Numbered from the stretch's first letter, positions 24,476-32,013 are shown. The stretch: DNA of 44,859 nucleotides from SIG603 sp964370115 (GCA_964370115.1 CAYJIA010000012.1:1-44859), one strand, 5' to 3'. The notes: generated from the letters alone by a model not told the origin. Made by a program: numbers and translations.

Positions 24476-24722
24476 ATTTTAGGAAAATATGATCAGTATG
24501 TGACAAAAGTAAAAGTTTTACTAAATTTTTTTTAAAAAATTTCGGTTTCAAAAGGCGGAGCCTTTGGCGCTTTTAGCAAAAAGCGAAATCTTATCATGAG
24601 AGGCGCATTTTTGAAAGTGAATTTTTGCATAAAGTGCAAAAAGAGAAAACTTTTTGTAAGAAAAAAAGTTTTCTTTGAAAGAATTTTACAAGCAAACTGG
24701 TTACATTTTAGGGAAATATGAT
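24476..24722 (+). repeat. 18-base direct repeat bracketing the family A insert
   Basis: ATTTTAGGAAAATATGAT at 24476-24493 recurs as ATTTTAGGGAAATATGAT at 24705-24722 (17 of 18 identical). The 211 bases between hold family A copy 2 plus two more hairpins. The arrangement looks like a target duplication left by an insertion, though the repeats could also be part of the element. Confidence 0.6.
24511..24690. repeat. Family A structured repeat, copy 2, with two extra hairpins
   Basis: Three hairpins aligned with copy 1: AAATTTTTT/AAAAAATTT (24523-24542), AAAGGC-GGA-GCCTTT (24551-24565) and CGCTTTT-AGCA-AAAAGCG (24568-24585), then the tail AAATCTTATC...GCATTTTT to 24612. Two more perfect hairpins follow: TTTTTGCA-TAAAG-TGCAAAAA (about 24622-24642) and AGAAAACTTTTT / AAAAAGTTTTCT (about 24643-24674). 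This accounts for most of the 24319-24740 gap; no gene is seen there. Confidence 0.85.
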
Positions 24723-24740
24723 TTTTAGGAGATTAAAAAG

Positions 24741-25823
24741 ATGATAATTAATATAAATACAAATACACCATATAATGTATACGTCGAAAAAGGAGTGCTC
24801 GGAAAAGTTGGCGAAATATTGAGCACCATGTACAAGGCAGGAACTAAAGTGATGATAGTAAGTGACAGCAATGTTTTTCCAATGTATGGCGCTAGACTTA
24901 CAAAAAGTTTGAATGATAAGAATTTTGTAGTGTCAAGCTTTGTGTTTGAGGCAGGAGAACAGTCAAAAACAGGCGAAACTGTGACTAAAATTTATGAAGC
25001 TTTGGCAGAAAATGAATTTACAAGAACAGATATAATACTAAACCTTGGCGGTGGAGTCGCGGGAGACATGGGTGGATATGCAGCGGCTACATTTTTAAGA
25101 GGTATAGACTATGTGCAAGTGCCTACATCACTTTTGGCGCAGGTGGACTCGAGCGTCGGAGGGAAAACAGGCATAGATTTACCATTTGGTAAAAATTTGG
25201 TAGGCGCATTTCACCAACCAAAGGCGGTTATTTCAGACCCAGATGTACTTAAAAGTCTGCCTAAGACTTTCTTTGTCGACGGAATGGGTGAGGTTGTAAA
25301 GTACGGCTGTATAGCAGATGAAAAGCTTTTTGAAGATCTAGAGAGTGGTGTCGCACTAAGAAATATGGAAGACACTATAATAAAATGCATTTTGTGTAAA
25401 AAATCTTTTGTAGAAGAAGACACGGCCGATAAGGGCAGAAGGATGATATTAAACTTCGGACATACCTTTGGACATGCTTTAGAAAAACTGCATGGATTTT
25501 CTGATTTGTCCCATGGCAGGGCAGTGGCTGTAGGCATGGTGATGATAGCAAGCCTTGGCGAGAGTATGCAAAAAACAAATGAGGGCGTGACAAACAGGCT
25601 TAAAGATTTATTAGATAGACTTGAGCTTCCTACAGAGGATTTGAACTTTACAAATGACCAAATTTTAGAGGCGACAGCGCTTGATAAAAAAAGTGATGGC
25701 AAAAAAATCAATCTGATATTTATATCGGATATAGGAAAATCTTTTATACATAGTATAGAAAAAAATTACCTTGTACTGCTTTACAAAATTGCTCAAGAGA
25801 AGAAAAACAGAGGAATTGATTAA
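24741..25823 (+). CDS. aroB: 3-dehydroquinate synthase
   Basis: Second shikimate-pathway enzyme, converting DAHP to 3-dehydroquinate with NAD and Zn; 360 residues. The NAD/substrate core is LGGGVAGDMGGYAAATFLRG, then QVPTSLLAQVDSSVGGKTG and GKNLVGAFHQPKAV. Zn ligands lie in GMGEVVKYG and the NFGHTFGHALEK histidines. Start follows TTAGGAGATTAAAAAG. No other shikimate genes adjoin. It ends 92 bases before the MFS gene. Confidence 0.96.
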   Translation: MIININTNTPYNVYVEKGVLGKVGEILSTMYKAGTKVMIVSDSNVFPMYGARLTKSLNDKNFVVSSFVFEAGEQSKTGETVTKIYEALAENEFTRTDIILNLGGGVAGDMGGYAAATFLRGIDYVQVPTSLLAQVDSSVGGKTGIDLPFGKNLVGAFHQPKAVISDPDVLKSLPKTFFVDGMGEVVKYGCIADEKLFEDLESGVALRNMEDTIIKCILCKKSFVEEDTADKGRRMILNFGHTFGHALEKLHGFSDLSHGRAVAVGMVMIASLGESMQKTNEGVTNRLKDLLDRLELPTEDLNFTNDQILEATALDKKSDGKKINLIFISDIGKSFIHSIEKNYLVLLYKIAQEKKNRGID

Positions 25824-25825
25824 AT

Positions 25826-25902
25826 CGAATTAGATAAACGTCTAATTTCGATGTTGACAAACATCTAATTGTCTGCTATGATGTGATTAAACAAACATCT
25901 AA
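25826..25902 (+). promoter_or_regulatory. Promoter with operator-like repeats for the MFS-ArsR operon
   Basis: TTGACA (25854-25859), 17-base spacer, TATGAT (25877-25882). The decamer AAACRTCTAA occurs three times: 25836-25845, 25859-25868 (inside the spacer) and 25893-25902 (running into the AAGGAG site). The first copy is half of a palindrome, CGAATTAGA-TAAACG-TCTAATTTCG. This is the pattern expected of an autoregulating repressor, and the second gene of the operon encodes an ArsR-type HTH protein. Confidence 0.7.
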
Positions 25903-25915
25903 GGAGTGGATTAGA

Positions 25916-27190
25916 ATGTTATCTAATTATAAAAATTTAAAAAGCGATATGGGCTATATAAGGCTGATTATTGCAAATGCAATAAGTGCCTTTGGCTCGA
26001 GTATCGACAATATTGCTTTTACGTGGCTTGTGTATGAGCTTACGGCGGATCCTGTGTGGATAGCGGTAATAGCAGGCGCGTCGATGTTTCCAATGCTCGT
26101 AATGCAGTCGTTTATTGCGGTTTGGGTAGAAAGGCAAAATAAAAAAGTGATAATGATGCTCGCCGATTTATCTGGCGCTATAATCATGGTTTTAGTTGCA
26201 GTACTCTATCTTTTAAACTTGCTAAATCCTGTTTTGCTTCTAATTATCACGCTTGTAAATGCTACGGTAGAAACTATTAGAACACCGGCAGGTGTCGCTT
26301 TTGTTCCTCATATTTTGAGTAAGGAAAATTACGAGGTGGGAACAGGGCTTAGCCAAAGTTCATCGCAAATAGCCGCAGTGATAGGACTTGCGGTGACAGG
26401 TGTTATAGTGGCGACTTTTGGAATATACTTTGCATTTATAGTAGACGCACTTACCTTTATAATATCATTTTTAATCATTATGACCATTAAGCACAAAGAG
26501 GAAAAACATGAAAAGGTTCAAGGTGAAAAGGGTCGCTTTATAAAAGAGTATAAAGAGGGTCTTAAAACATTTTATGGAATAAAGAAAATATTTTATGTAT
26601 GTATGATTGCGGTAGCGATAAACTTTTTAAGCTCTGCAATTAACACATATTCTGCACTTTTTATAGGCGATTACCTAAAACTTTCGGTGGATATATACGC
26701 ATATGCATCTATTGCAATTACGGGTGGAACAGTAATTGGCGGTTTGCTTGCTGGATTTGTTTGTGATAAAATAAGTAGTAAAAATATATTTGTGATATCC
26801 GGACTATTTATGGCAGCTATTTATGTTATATGGGTTCTTTGCACATTTATTTCGGTAGAGGCAATTAAAATCTCTGTGCTTTTACTTGTCTGCTTTATTT
26901 TTGGTATATCTTCGGGAGTTTTGAGCGTCACAGTGAGTGCTAGCTTTATGAAGGCGGTACCTAAACAGTATCTTGCAAGAATTGCGGGCATATTTAATTC
27001 GCTTGCCACTGCTTGTACGCCGATATCTGCTGTGGTTTTAGCACTATTTTCTATGTTTATTGGGGTAGACATGATATTTATAGTGTTTGCTGTTCTTACA
27101 GTGATATATGCATTGTTTGTTTTCGCGAACAAGAAAATTAATTTAGAGGATGATGAAAATGTCGGAGAAAATACAAAAGAAAGTGCATAG
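25916..27190 (+). CDS. Major facilitator superfamily transporter
   Basis: Twelve-helix MFS exporter, 424 residues from this ATG, which has AAGGAG nine bases upstream; an earlier in-frame ATG at 25883 lies in the operator and has no ribosome site. It opens with IANAISAFGSSIDNIAFTWLVYELT, read as two pieces of helix 1, and the loop-2/3 region has WVERQNKKVIMMLADLSGA, as in MefA/macrolide-type drug exporters. The linked ArsR-type gene overlaps its 3' end and the promoter carries operator-like repeats, which suggests inducible efflux of a toxic compound. Confidence 0.88.
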   Translation: MLSNYKNLKSDMGYIRLIIANAISAFGSSIDNIAFTWLVYELTADPVWIAVIAGASMFPMLVMQSFIAVWVERQNKKVIMMLADLSGAIIMVLVAVLYLLNLLNPVLLLIITLVNATVETIRTPAGVAFVPHILSKENYEVGTGLSQSSSQIAAVIGLAVTGVIVATFGIYFAFIVDALTFIISFLIIMTIKHKEEKHEKVQGEKGRFIKEYKEGLKTFYGIKKIFYVCMIAVAINFLSSAINTYSALFIGDYLKLSVDIYAYASIAITGGTVIGGLLAGFVCDKISSKNIFVISGLFMAAIYVIWVLCTFISVEAIKISVLLLVCFIFGISSGVLSVTVSASFMKAVPKQYLARIAGIFNSLATACTPISAVVLALFSMFIGVDMIFIVFAVLTVIYALFVFANKKINLEDDENVGENTKESA

Positions 27191-28304
27191 CTTTGAAATA
27201 GCAAAAGAAGTTGAAGTCATGGTGTGTTTGGAATTTATGGCGCGCTGTAAGAGAGATAAGGGCGAAGATTACACTGTGCTTTCTTGGGCGGAAAAAGTTT
27301 TAAAAGAGCATGATATGTCAAAAGTTGAGGGGAAAGAGCTATTAGACGACGCTAGACTTTTGCAAGACTTTTTTAATACTGTATATGAAAAATCAAATAT
27401 AGACGATGAGACTTTAGAGAAATATTTTGGTGCGATAACAGAAAAAGAAGAGCAGTTTGAGGAAACATCTATAACTGCGATGCTCACAATGTATCTGCCA
27501 CATTTTTGTAATGTGATGGATTGTGATGAAAAAGCAGGCATTTACTCGGCAGCGTACCATGCATTTATCTATAAAGGTGAAATAAATCCTGCATTTGTCG
27601 AAAGAGAAAAGTTAACAAGCATAAAAAGTTTAGATGAGTTTTTAAGTGAGCTTGAAAACAGCGGGCTTGAGGACGGTAAAAAATGGAAGATTTTAAATGC
27701 TGTAACTAATTTTGAGAGCTATAAGAAAACGATAGAGAGTATTTTGGATGCAGTTTACAATGTGTATATCGATAATTTAAAAATGATAGAGCCTGTAATG
27801 GAAAAACACAAAAAAAGGCTTGAAGACTTTTTAGAAAATGCTACGGACAAAGAGTTGTTAAAGCATTTTCACATGAACTTCTCTGAAGAAAAAATGCCGA
27901 AAATATTTCTTTCTCTGGCTGTATTTAATGGAGCTGGAATAACGGACCTTGGAGAAACCAGCATAGAAAATTGCATGTTTATAGGTATATTTTTCTACTA
28001 TGTCTCGAGTTTAGTGAAAAATAAACCGTCAAAAAAAGAGTTGCAAAATGTAATTAAATGCTTGGGTGAGGCGAGAAAATATGAAATGGTCATGTCGCTT
28101 TTGGACTCGCCATGCAACGGAAAAACCCTTGCAGAAAGGCTCGGCATAACACCTGCGACAATTTCGCACCATATAAGCTCCTTGGTAAGTAGCGGAATTA
28201 TTTTTATTGAAAATGTGAACACCACTGCGATGAAATACTATGTGAACCGTGAAATGCTTGTAAGACATATGGAAAGTCTTAGAGATATGTTTTTAAGCAA
28301 GTAA
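27159..28304 (+). CDS. ArsR-type winged-helix regulator with large N-terminal domain
   Basis: About 381 residues. ATG codons at 27150, 27153 and 27159 all overlap the MFS 3' end; AGAGG is best spaced for 27159. The last ~70 residues are a winged helix of the ArsR kind (LAERLGITPATISHHISSL, then a wing and MKYYVNRE). The ~300-residue helical region before it has no motif I recognise and probably senses the ligand. Linked ArsR-with-long-sensor plus MFS pairs occur in Clostridia. It likely controls its own promoter at 25826-25902. Confidence 0.78.
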   Translation: MSEKIQKKVHSFEIAKEVEVMVCLEFMARCKRDKGEDYTVLSWAEKVLKEHDMSKVEGKELLDDARLLQDFFNTVYEKSNIDDETLEKYFGAITEKEEQFEETSITAMLTMYLPHFCNVMDCDEKAGIYSAAYHAFIYKGEINPAFVEREKLTSIKSLDEFLSELENSGLEDGKKWKILNAVTNFESYKKTIESILDAVYNVYIDNLKMIEPVMEKHKKRLEDFLENATDKELLKHFHMNFSEEKMPKIFLSLAVFNGAGITDLGETSIENCMFIGIFFYYVSSLVKNKPSKKELQNVIKCLGEARKYEMVMSLLDSPCNGKTLAERLGITPATISHHISSLVSSGIIFIENVNTTAMKYYVNREMLVRHMESLRDMFLSK

Positions 28305-28310
28305 ATATGA

Positions 28311-28338
28311 TTGACAAATATATAATGTGTGATATTAT
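28311..28338 (+). promoter_or_regulatory. Sigma-A promoter for the TIM-barrel/lipoprotein unit
   Basis: TTGACA (28311-28316), 16-base spacer, TATTAT (28333-28338), 39 bases before the ATG. Confidence 0.8.
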
Positions 28339-28377
28339 ATATTTAGAAAATAATTTGAATTTAAAGGAGCGGTTAAA

Positions 28378-29223
28378 ATGTACAATTTTCCAATCGGCGT
28401 GCTTACAGAATCTTTTAAACTTGACATAGCAAGTGCTTTGAAAAAAGCAAAAGACTTAGGGCTTGAAGGTGTGCAAATTCATGCAACAAAAGATGAGACT
28501 TCTTTTGATAAAATGACACCACAAAAAACTAAAGAAATTTTAGATATGGTAAAGTCAAATGGGCTTAAAGTCGCGGCACTTTGCGGTGATCTTGGAATGG
28601 GTTTTGTTTATCCTGAAAAAAATGTGGAGCTTATCGAAAACTCGAAAAGAATTTTGGAGCTTGCAAAAGAGCTTGAGACAAATATAGTTACTACCCATAT
28701 AGGTGTAGTGCCAACAGATAAAAATCACCCAAGATATAAAATTATGCAAGACGCGTGTGGCGAGCTTGCTAAATATGCAGATAGCTTAAATGCTCATTTT
28801 GCAGTTGAAACAGGACCTGAAAGAGCAGTGGTGCTAAAAGAATTTTTAGACAGCTTAAACTCTAAAGGTGTTGCGGTAAACATGGACCCTGCAAACTTTG
28901 TGATGGTAACAGGCGACGACCCAACAGAGGCTGTATATACATTAAAAGACTATATAGTACATACTCACGCAAAAGATGGTATAAGACTATATGAAGCTGA
29001 CCCTGAAATCGTTTACAAAATGGAAGAGTCAGAAATGCTTTTAGATGCATCTTTTGAGGAACTTCCACTAGGAACTGGTGGCGTTAACTTTAAAACTTAC
29101 CTAAAAGCCTTAGAGGACATAGGTTATAAAGGTTATTTAACAATAGAGCGTGAAGTTGGAGACGATCCTGAAAAAGACATAATCTTGGCAAGAGATTATC
29201 TAAAATCTATAATTAACGCTTGA
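28378..29223 (+). CDS. Sugar phosphate isomerase/epimerase, TIM barrel
   Basis: Second AP-endonuclease-2-type TIM barrel of the window, 281 residues, behind AAAGGAGCGG. Metal-site positions are in order: Glu in FAVETGPE, Asp in VNMDPANF, His in YIVHTHAKDG and Glu in YLTIEREVG. The opening FPIGVLTESFKLDI and the insert before LGTGGVNFKTYLKAL are like D-tagatose/xylulose-type epimerases. It shares only fold-level motifs with the 8164-9045 protein. A small lipoprotein gene follows 20 bases on. Confidence 0.85.
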   Translation: MYNFPIGVLTESFKLDIASALKKAKDLGLEGVQIHATKDETSFDKMTPQKTKEILDMVKSNGLKVAALCGDLGMGFVYPEKNVELIENSKRILELAKELETNIVTTHIGVVPTDKNHPRYKIMQDACGELAKYADSLNAHFAVETGPERAVVLKEFLDSLNSKGVAVNMDPANFVMVTGDDPTEAVYTLKDYIVHTHAKDGIRLYEADPEIVYKMEESEMLLDASFEELPLGTGGVNFKTYLKALEDIGYKGYLTIEREVGDDPEKDIILARDYLKSIINA

Positions 29224-29243
29224 TTTTAAGGAGGTATTTTTTT

Positions 29244-29375
29244 ATGAAAAGAATAATTGCGGCAATGCTTATGCTTGTCATGATGTTCGCTTTTGTTGGC
29301 TGCGAGGCAGTGGAGAGAGTGGAAGACGCGGTAGAAAGCGTCGGAGACGTGGTAGAAGACGCATTCGATGATTAA
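29244..29375 (+). CDS. Small acidic lipoprotein (43 residues)
   Basis: Short gene with AAGGAGG before its ATG. Residues 1-19 are a lipoprotein signal (MKRIIAAMLMLVMMFAFVG) with Cys20 in the lipobox FVGC. The mature part is only 24 residues, acidic and Val-rich, with a VE(D/R/S)-spaced pattern suggesting an amphipathic helix lying on the membrane. It resembles entericidin-like small lipoproteins in design only. It follows the TIM-barrel gene by 20 bases and is closed by a terminator. Function unknown. Confidence 0.8.
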   Translation: MKRIIAAMLMLVMMFAFVGCEAVERVEDAVESVGDVVEDAFDD

Positions 29376-29385
29376 AAATTTTGAG

Positions 29386-29423
29386 TTTAGCAAGGCGTAA
29401 GTTGCGCCTTGCTAAAGCTTTTT
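29386..29423 (+). terminator. Rho-independent terminator after the small lipoprotein gene
   Basis: Twelve-base perfect stem TTTAGCAAGGCG / CGCCTTGCTAAA, seven-base loop, then GCTTTTT. It lies between the lipoprotein gene and the HD-hydrolase operon. Confidence 0.9.
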
Positions 29424-29435
29424 AAGGAGAAATAT

Positions 29436-30026
29436 ATGAATAGTTTAAGTGATTTTAATATAAGATTTCACGAGATTTTTGCAAAGCATGTAAAAAGAGA
29501 TGGAAGCGAGAAGTTTTTGGACTGGCTTGAAAAAACCGACTTTTTTACGGCACCTGCCAGTACTAAATTTCACTGTGCCTGTGAGGGCGGGCTTTTAATG
29601 CACTCTGTCAATGTGTATGAGGTTTTAAGAGCTAAGTATTTTGAAGAGGGCGACAACGAAGAAAGTTTTGCTATTGCAGCACTTTTTCACGATATATGTA
29701 AGGCAGAGTTTTACAAAACATCGACAAGAAATGTCAAGAATGAAGAGACAGGTCAATGGGAAAAGAAACCGTTTTTTATGGTAGAAGATAAATTTCCTTA
29801 TGGACACGGCGAGAAATCAGTTTTCTTAATTGAAAGATTTATTAGGCTTAAAATAGACGAGGCGATGGCGATAAGATGGCATATGGGTGGATTTGATGAC
29901 AGCGTAAGGGGTGGCTCTTTTGCTATAAGTCAGGCATATGATAGATATCCACTTGCTGTAAAACTGCATTTGGCGGATTTAGAGGCGACTTATCTTGTAG
30001 AAAAAGGAACATCAGAGGTGAGATAA
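29436..30026 (+). CDS. HD domain hydrolase
   Basis: Metal-dependent phosphohydrolase, 196 residues from this ATG, which has AAGGAGA upstream; the frame extends to 29409 but that part lies in the terminator. His in LLMHSVNVYEV, the HD pair in ALFHDICKAEF, His in FPYGHGEKS and a late Asp in LHLADLEA complete the site. Similar proteins occur in Clostridia and phages with nucleotide or nucleic-acid substrates. Its stop overlaps the next start (TAATG), coupling it to the ABC-like gene. Confidence 0.85.
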   Translation: MNSLSDFNIRFHEIFAKHVKRDGSEKFLDWLEKTDFFTAPASTKFHCACEGGLLMHSVNVYEVLRAKYFEEGDNEESFAIAALFHDICKAEFYKTSTRNVKNEETGQWEKKPFFMVEDKFPYGHGEKSVFLIERFIRLKIDEAMAIRWHMGGFDDSVRGGSFAISQAYDRYPLAVKLHLADLEATYLVEKGTSEVR

Positions 30027-30793
30027 TGCACACACTCGATTTTAAAAGCGGAGAAGTTTTGGGTGTAATAGGGGAGCATTTTTCGGATATAAGATATATC
30101 ACAAAGGCATTTGAAGAAAAAAATCCAGTGATTATGTCTGCAAAAACTAAACTTTTTGAAAATTACAGCGCCTATGATAATTTGGTTTTTATTGCCTGTA
30201 TGAATGATATTTCGGTGAGAAAAGCCAGAGAGAGCGCATCGAATTTTTTGCACGAATTTGAAATTTGGCAGGATAACGAAAGTAAAATCAAAGGTTTTGA
30301 CACTGCAAGCTATAGAAAGCTAATAGTCGCAAGTGCGTTTATTTCAAAGCCAGAGTTTGTAGTGCTTGAAGATATGTTAAAAGATTTAGACATTGCCACA
30401 ATAGGTGAGGTAGTGAGCTTTCTTAAAAAGAGAGTAGAAGAAGAAAAGGTTGCAGTTGTCATAAGTGGCAGTCAGCCTGAATTTTTAAGTTTTTGTGACA
30501 GTTATATATTTGTGAAAGATGAAAAAATAAAGGCGCAGGGCACGTTAAACGAGCTTATCACAAAACTAAAGCTTAAGCCCGTCGTAAAAATTGAGACTAT
30601 TGACAATAAACTTTTTGGGATAGAAGAATTTGAAACTCAGGGGAAATGTTTTTTAAAAGAAGTATCATCCTATGCCGATATGCCCAAGTTATTTAAAACC
30701 TTGATAGAAAACGATAATAAGCTCTTGTCGGCAAATTTATATATGCCCACTATAAGTGAGGTGTATAAAAAAGTAATGGAGGAAAATACATGA
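30026..30793 (+). CDS. Degenerate ABC-type ATPase lacking Walker A
   Basis: Protein of 255 residues with an ABC-ATPase outline but broken motifs. The N-terminus follows the fold (SGEVLGVIG, residues 8-16) but no GxxGxGKS follows. SAYDNLVFIACMND parallels the helix after the Q-loop. FDTASYRKL (91-99) stands where LSGGQ belongs, Walker B is FVVLEDM rather than LLDEP, and the H-loop His is absent (VVISGSQPE). ATP hydrolysis is very unlikely. The frame is intact, with start and stop overlaps to both neighbours, so it is retained rather than decaying. It may be a structural partner of the ABC-2 permease encoded next. Confidence 0.72.
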   Translation: MHTLDFKSGEVLGVIGEHFSDIRYITKAFEEKNPVIMSAKTKLFENYSAYDNLVFIACMNDISVRKARESASNFLHEFEIWQDNESKIKGFDTASYRKLIVASAFISKPEFVVLEDMLKDLDIATIGEVVSFLKKRVEEEKVAVVISGSQPEFLSFCDSYIFVKDEKIKAQGTLNELITKLKLKPVVKIETIDNKLFGIEEFETQGKCFLKEVSSYADMPKLFKTLIENDNKLLSANLYMPTISEVYKKVMEENT

Positions 30794-31596
30794 TACTTGA
30801 AAAGTTGAATGAAAAATTTACTCAGATTAACTTGTTTTTATTTGCTAAAGATTTTTCTTATATATGGAAATTTAGCTTTAACAAGATGCTGCTTCCCTCT
30901 TTTGCTATATTTTTCGGGGCTATAATACCGCTTATTTGCTTGTTTATACCCTCTATTGCGACAAAGGAAAGCCTCGATTTGTTATCAAATTTACTCCCAA
31001 GTGACTTAGGGTTTAATGACAAACAACAGCTTTATCATATTGTATTAAATTTTATTTACCCTATGTTTTTTGTTTTGATACCACTTATTTGTGGCACGGG
31101 TCCCGTGGCGACACTTTTTGTGAGCGAGAGAAACGATAAGACTATGAAAGTATTGTTAAATACAAAATGTGATACCAAAATCATACTTAAAACAAAACTT
31201 TGGTGCAGTATTATTAGTGCTCTGATACCGACTATTTGTGCAGTTGCGTCGTTTGCAGTTATTGTGTCTATGGGTGCAATGATGTATCAAATGCCTATTG
31301 ATAAATGGCTTTATAAGCTGATTGCACTGAGTGTTTTCTCACCGCTTTTAATGATTTTGTCAGTACTTGTGACCTACCTGTTTTCAAAAAACAGTAAAAG
31401 ACCCCTAGATGCACTACTGTCTTGTGCTTATATAGGAGTGGCGCTTATAATTTTAATCATGCTACAGTTTACAGGCATTATAACGCTTCATCACTATGCC
31501 ATAGCGGCTTTATGTGTGATACTTGCAATTTTAAATGTGTTGTTGTATAATCACTGTATAAATAAAGTAAGCTATAAGAGGCTTACGAATGAATAA
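30790..31596 (+). CDS. ABC-2 type membrane protein (permease)
   Basis: Integral membrane protein, 268 residues, about six helices, with the early segment FIYPMFFVLIPLICGTGPVATLFVSERNDKTMKVLL read as helix, cytoplasmic loop and hinge typical of ABC-2 permeases. The start overlaps the degenerate ATPase stop by four bases (ATGA). It has only this non-catalytic ATPase next to it, so it either borrows an ATPase or has another function. The substrate is unknown. Confidence 0.75.
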   Translation: MILEKLNEKFTQINLFLFAKDFSYIWKFSFNKMLLPSFAIFFGAIIPLICLFIPSIATKESLDLLSNLLPSDLGFNDKQQLYHIVLNFIYPMFFVLIPLICGTGPVATLFVSERNDKTMKVLLNTKCDTKIILKTKLWCSIISALIPTICAVASFAVIVSMGAMMYQMPIDKWLYKLIALSVFSPLLMILSVLVTYLFSKNSKRPLDALLSCAYIGVALIILIMLQFTGIITLHHYAIAALCVILAILNVLLYNHCINKVSYKRLTNE

Positions 31597-31608
31597 AGGA
31601 GAAAAGTT

Positions 31609-31860
31609 ATGAGCAAACACAGCTATAAAACATCAGGCGTATGTTCAAGACAAATTGAAATAGAGCTTGACGGCGACATTATAAAATCGGTAGAGTTTGA
31701 AGGCGGATGTAGTGGAAACCTACAAGGCGTTGCGATACTTGCAAACGGAATGAATGCAAGAGACTACATCGAAAAATGTAAGGGCATAAAATGTGGCAGC
31801 AGACCAACATCATGTCCAGCACAGCTTGCAAAAGCACTGGAAGTGGCGATTAATAGTTGA
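31609..31860 (+). CDS. TSCPD domain protein (TIGR03905 type)
   Basis: Small protein, 83 residues, behind AAAGGAGAAAAG. The TSCPD domain is recognisable: YKTSGVCSRQIEIELDGD, EFEGGCSGNLQG, and the Cys-rich end KCKGIKCGSRPTSCPAQLA. It resembles the C-terminal domain of class II ribonucleotide reductases, and stand-alone forms are common in Clostridia with no known role. The conserved Cys residues could bind metal. The final codons (Asn-Ser-stop) are the first heptamer of the family B repeat that follows. Confidence 0.9.
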   Translation: MSKHSYKTSGVCSRQIEIELDGDIIKSVEFEGGCSGNLQGVAILANGMNARDYIEKCKGIKCGSRPTSCPAQLAKALEVAINS

Positions 31861-31974
31861 TAGTTGAGAGTGGATAGTGGATAGTTGTGGCGAAAACGCT
31901 TTGCGTTTTTATATTTAAAACACGCCGAAGGCGTGAACTGCACTTATTCACTATTCACTATTACTTATTACTTA
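31854..31974. repeat. Family B dispersed repeat, copy 2
   Basis: Left arm: TAGTTGA/TAGTGGA-type heptamers from 31854 to 31887. Core TTGTGGCGAAAACGC-TTT-GCGTTTTT, then a hairpin CACGCC-GAA-GGCGTG (31921-31935). Right arm: ACTTATT/CACTATT heptamers (31942-31974), complementary to the left arm apart from G-T pairs. The whole element could fold into one long hairpin. The first heptamer supplies the stop codon of the upstream gene. Confidence 0.8.
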
Positions 31975-32013
31975 AAAAAAGAGAGCGATTCGTTACGAAT
32001 CGTTCTCTTTTTT
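31975..32013. terminator. Bidirectional terminator between the TSCPD and MATE genes
   Basis: Eighteen-base arms (31975-31992, 31996-32013) with one G-T pair and loop TTA, flanked by A-run and T-run so that it works both ways. The MATE stop codon lies in the loop and its last four codons are in the stem. Confidence 0.92.

Noticed and set aside
24494..24704. Hairpin cluster ahead of aroB considered as a riboswitch
   Set aside because: The main structure recurs at 20811-20913, which is not ahead of any gene start, and no known aptamer motif was recognised. A dispersed repeat explains it better.
25211..25711. 166-residue open frame antisense to aroB
   Set aside because: aroB is complete with all motifs; the antisense frame has no ribosome site or recognisable product.
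30026..30793. Degenerate ABC gene considered as a pseudogene
   Set aside because: The frame is full length with tight start and stop overlaps on both sides, which argues for a maintained protein despite lost ATPase motifs.
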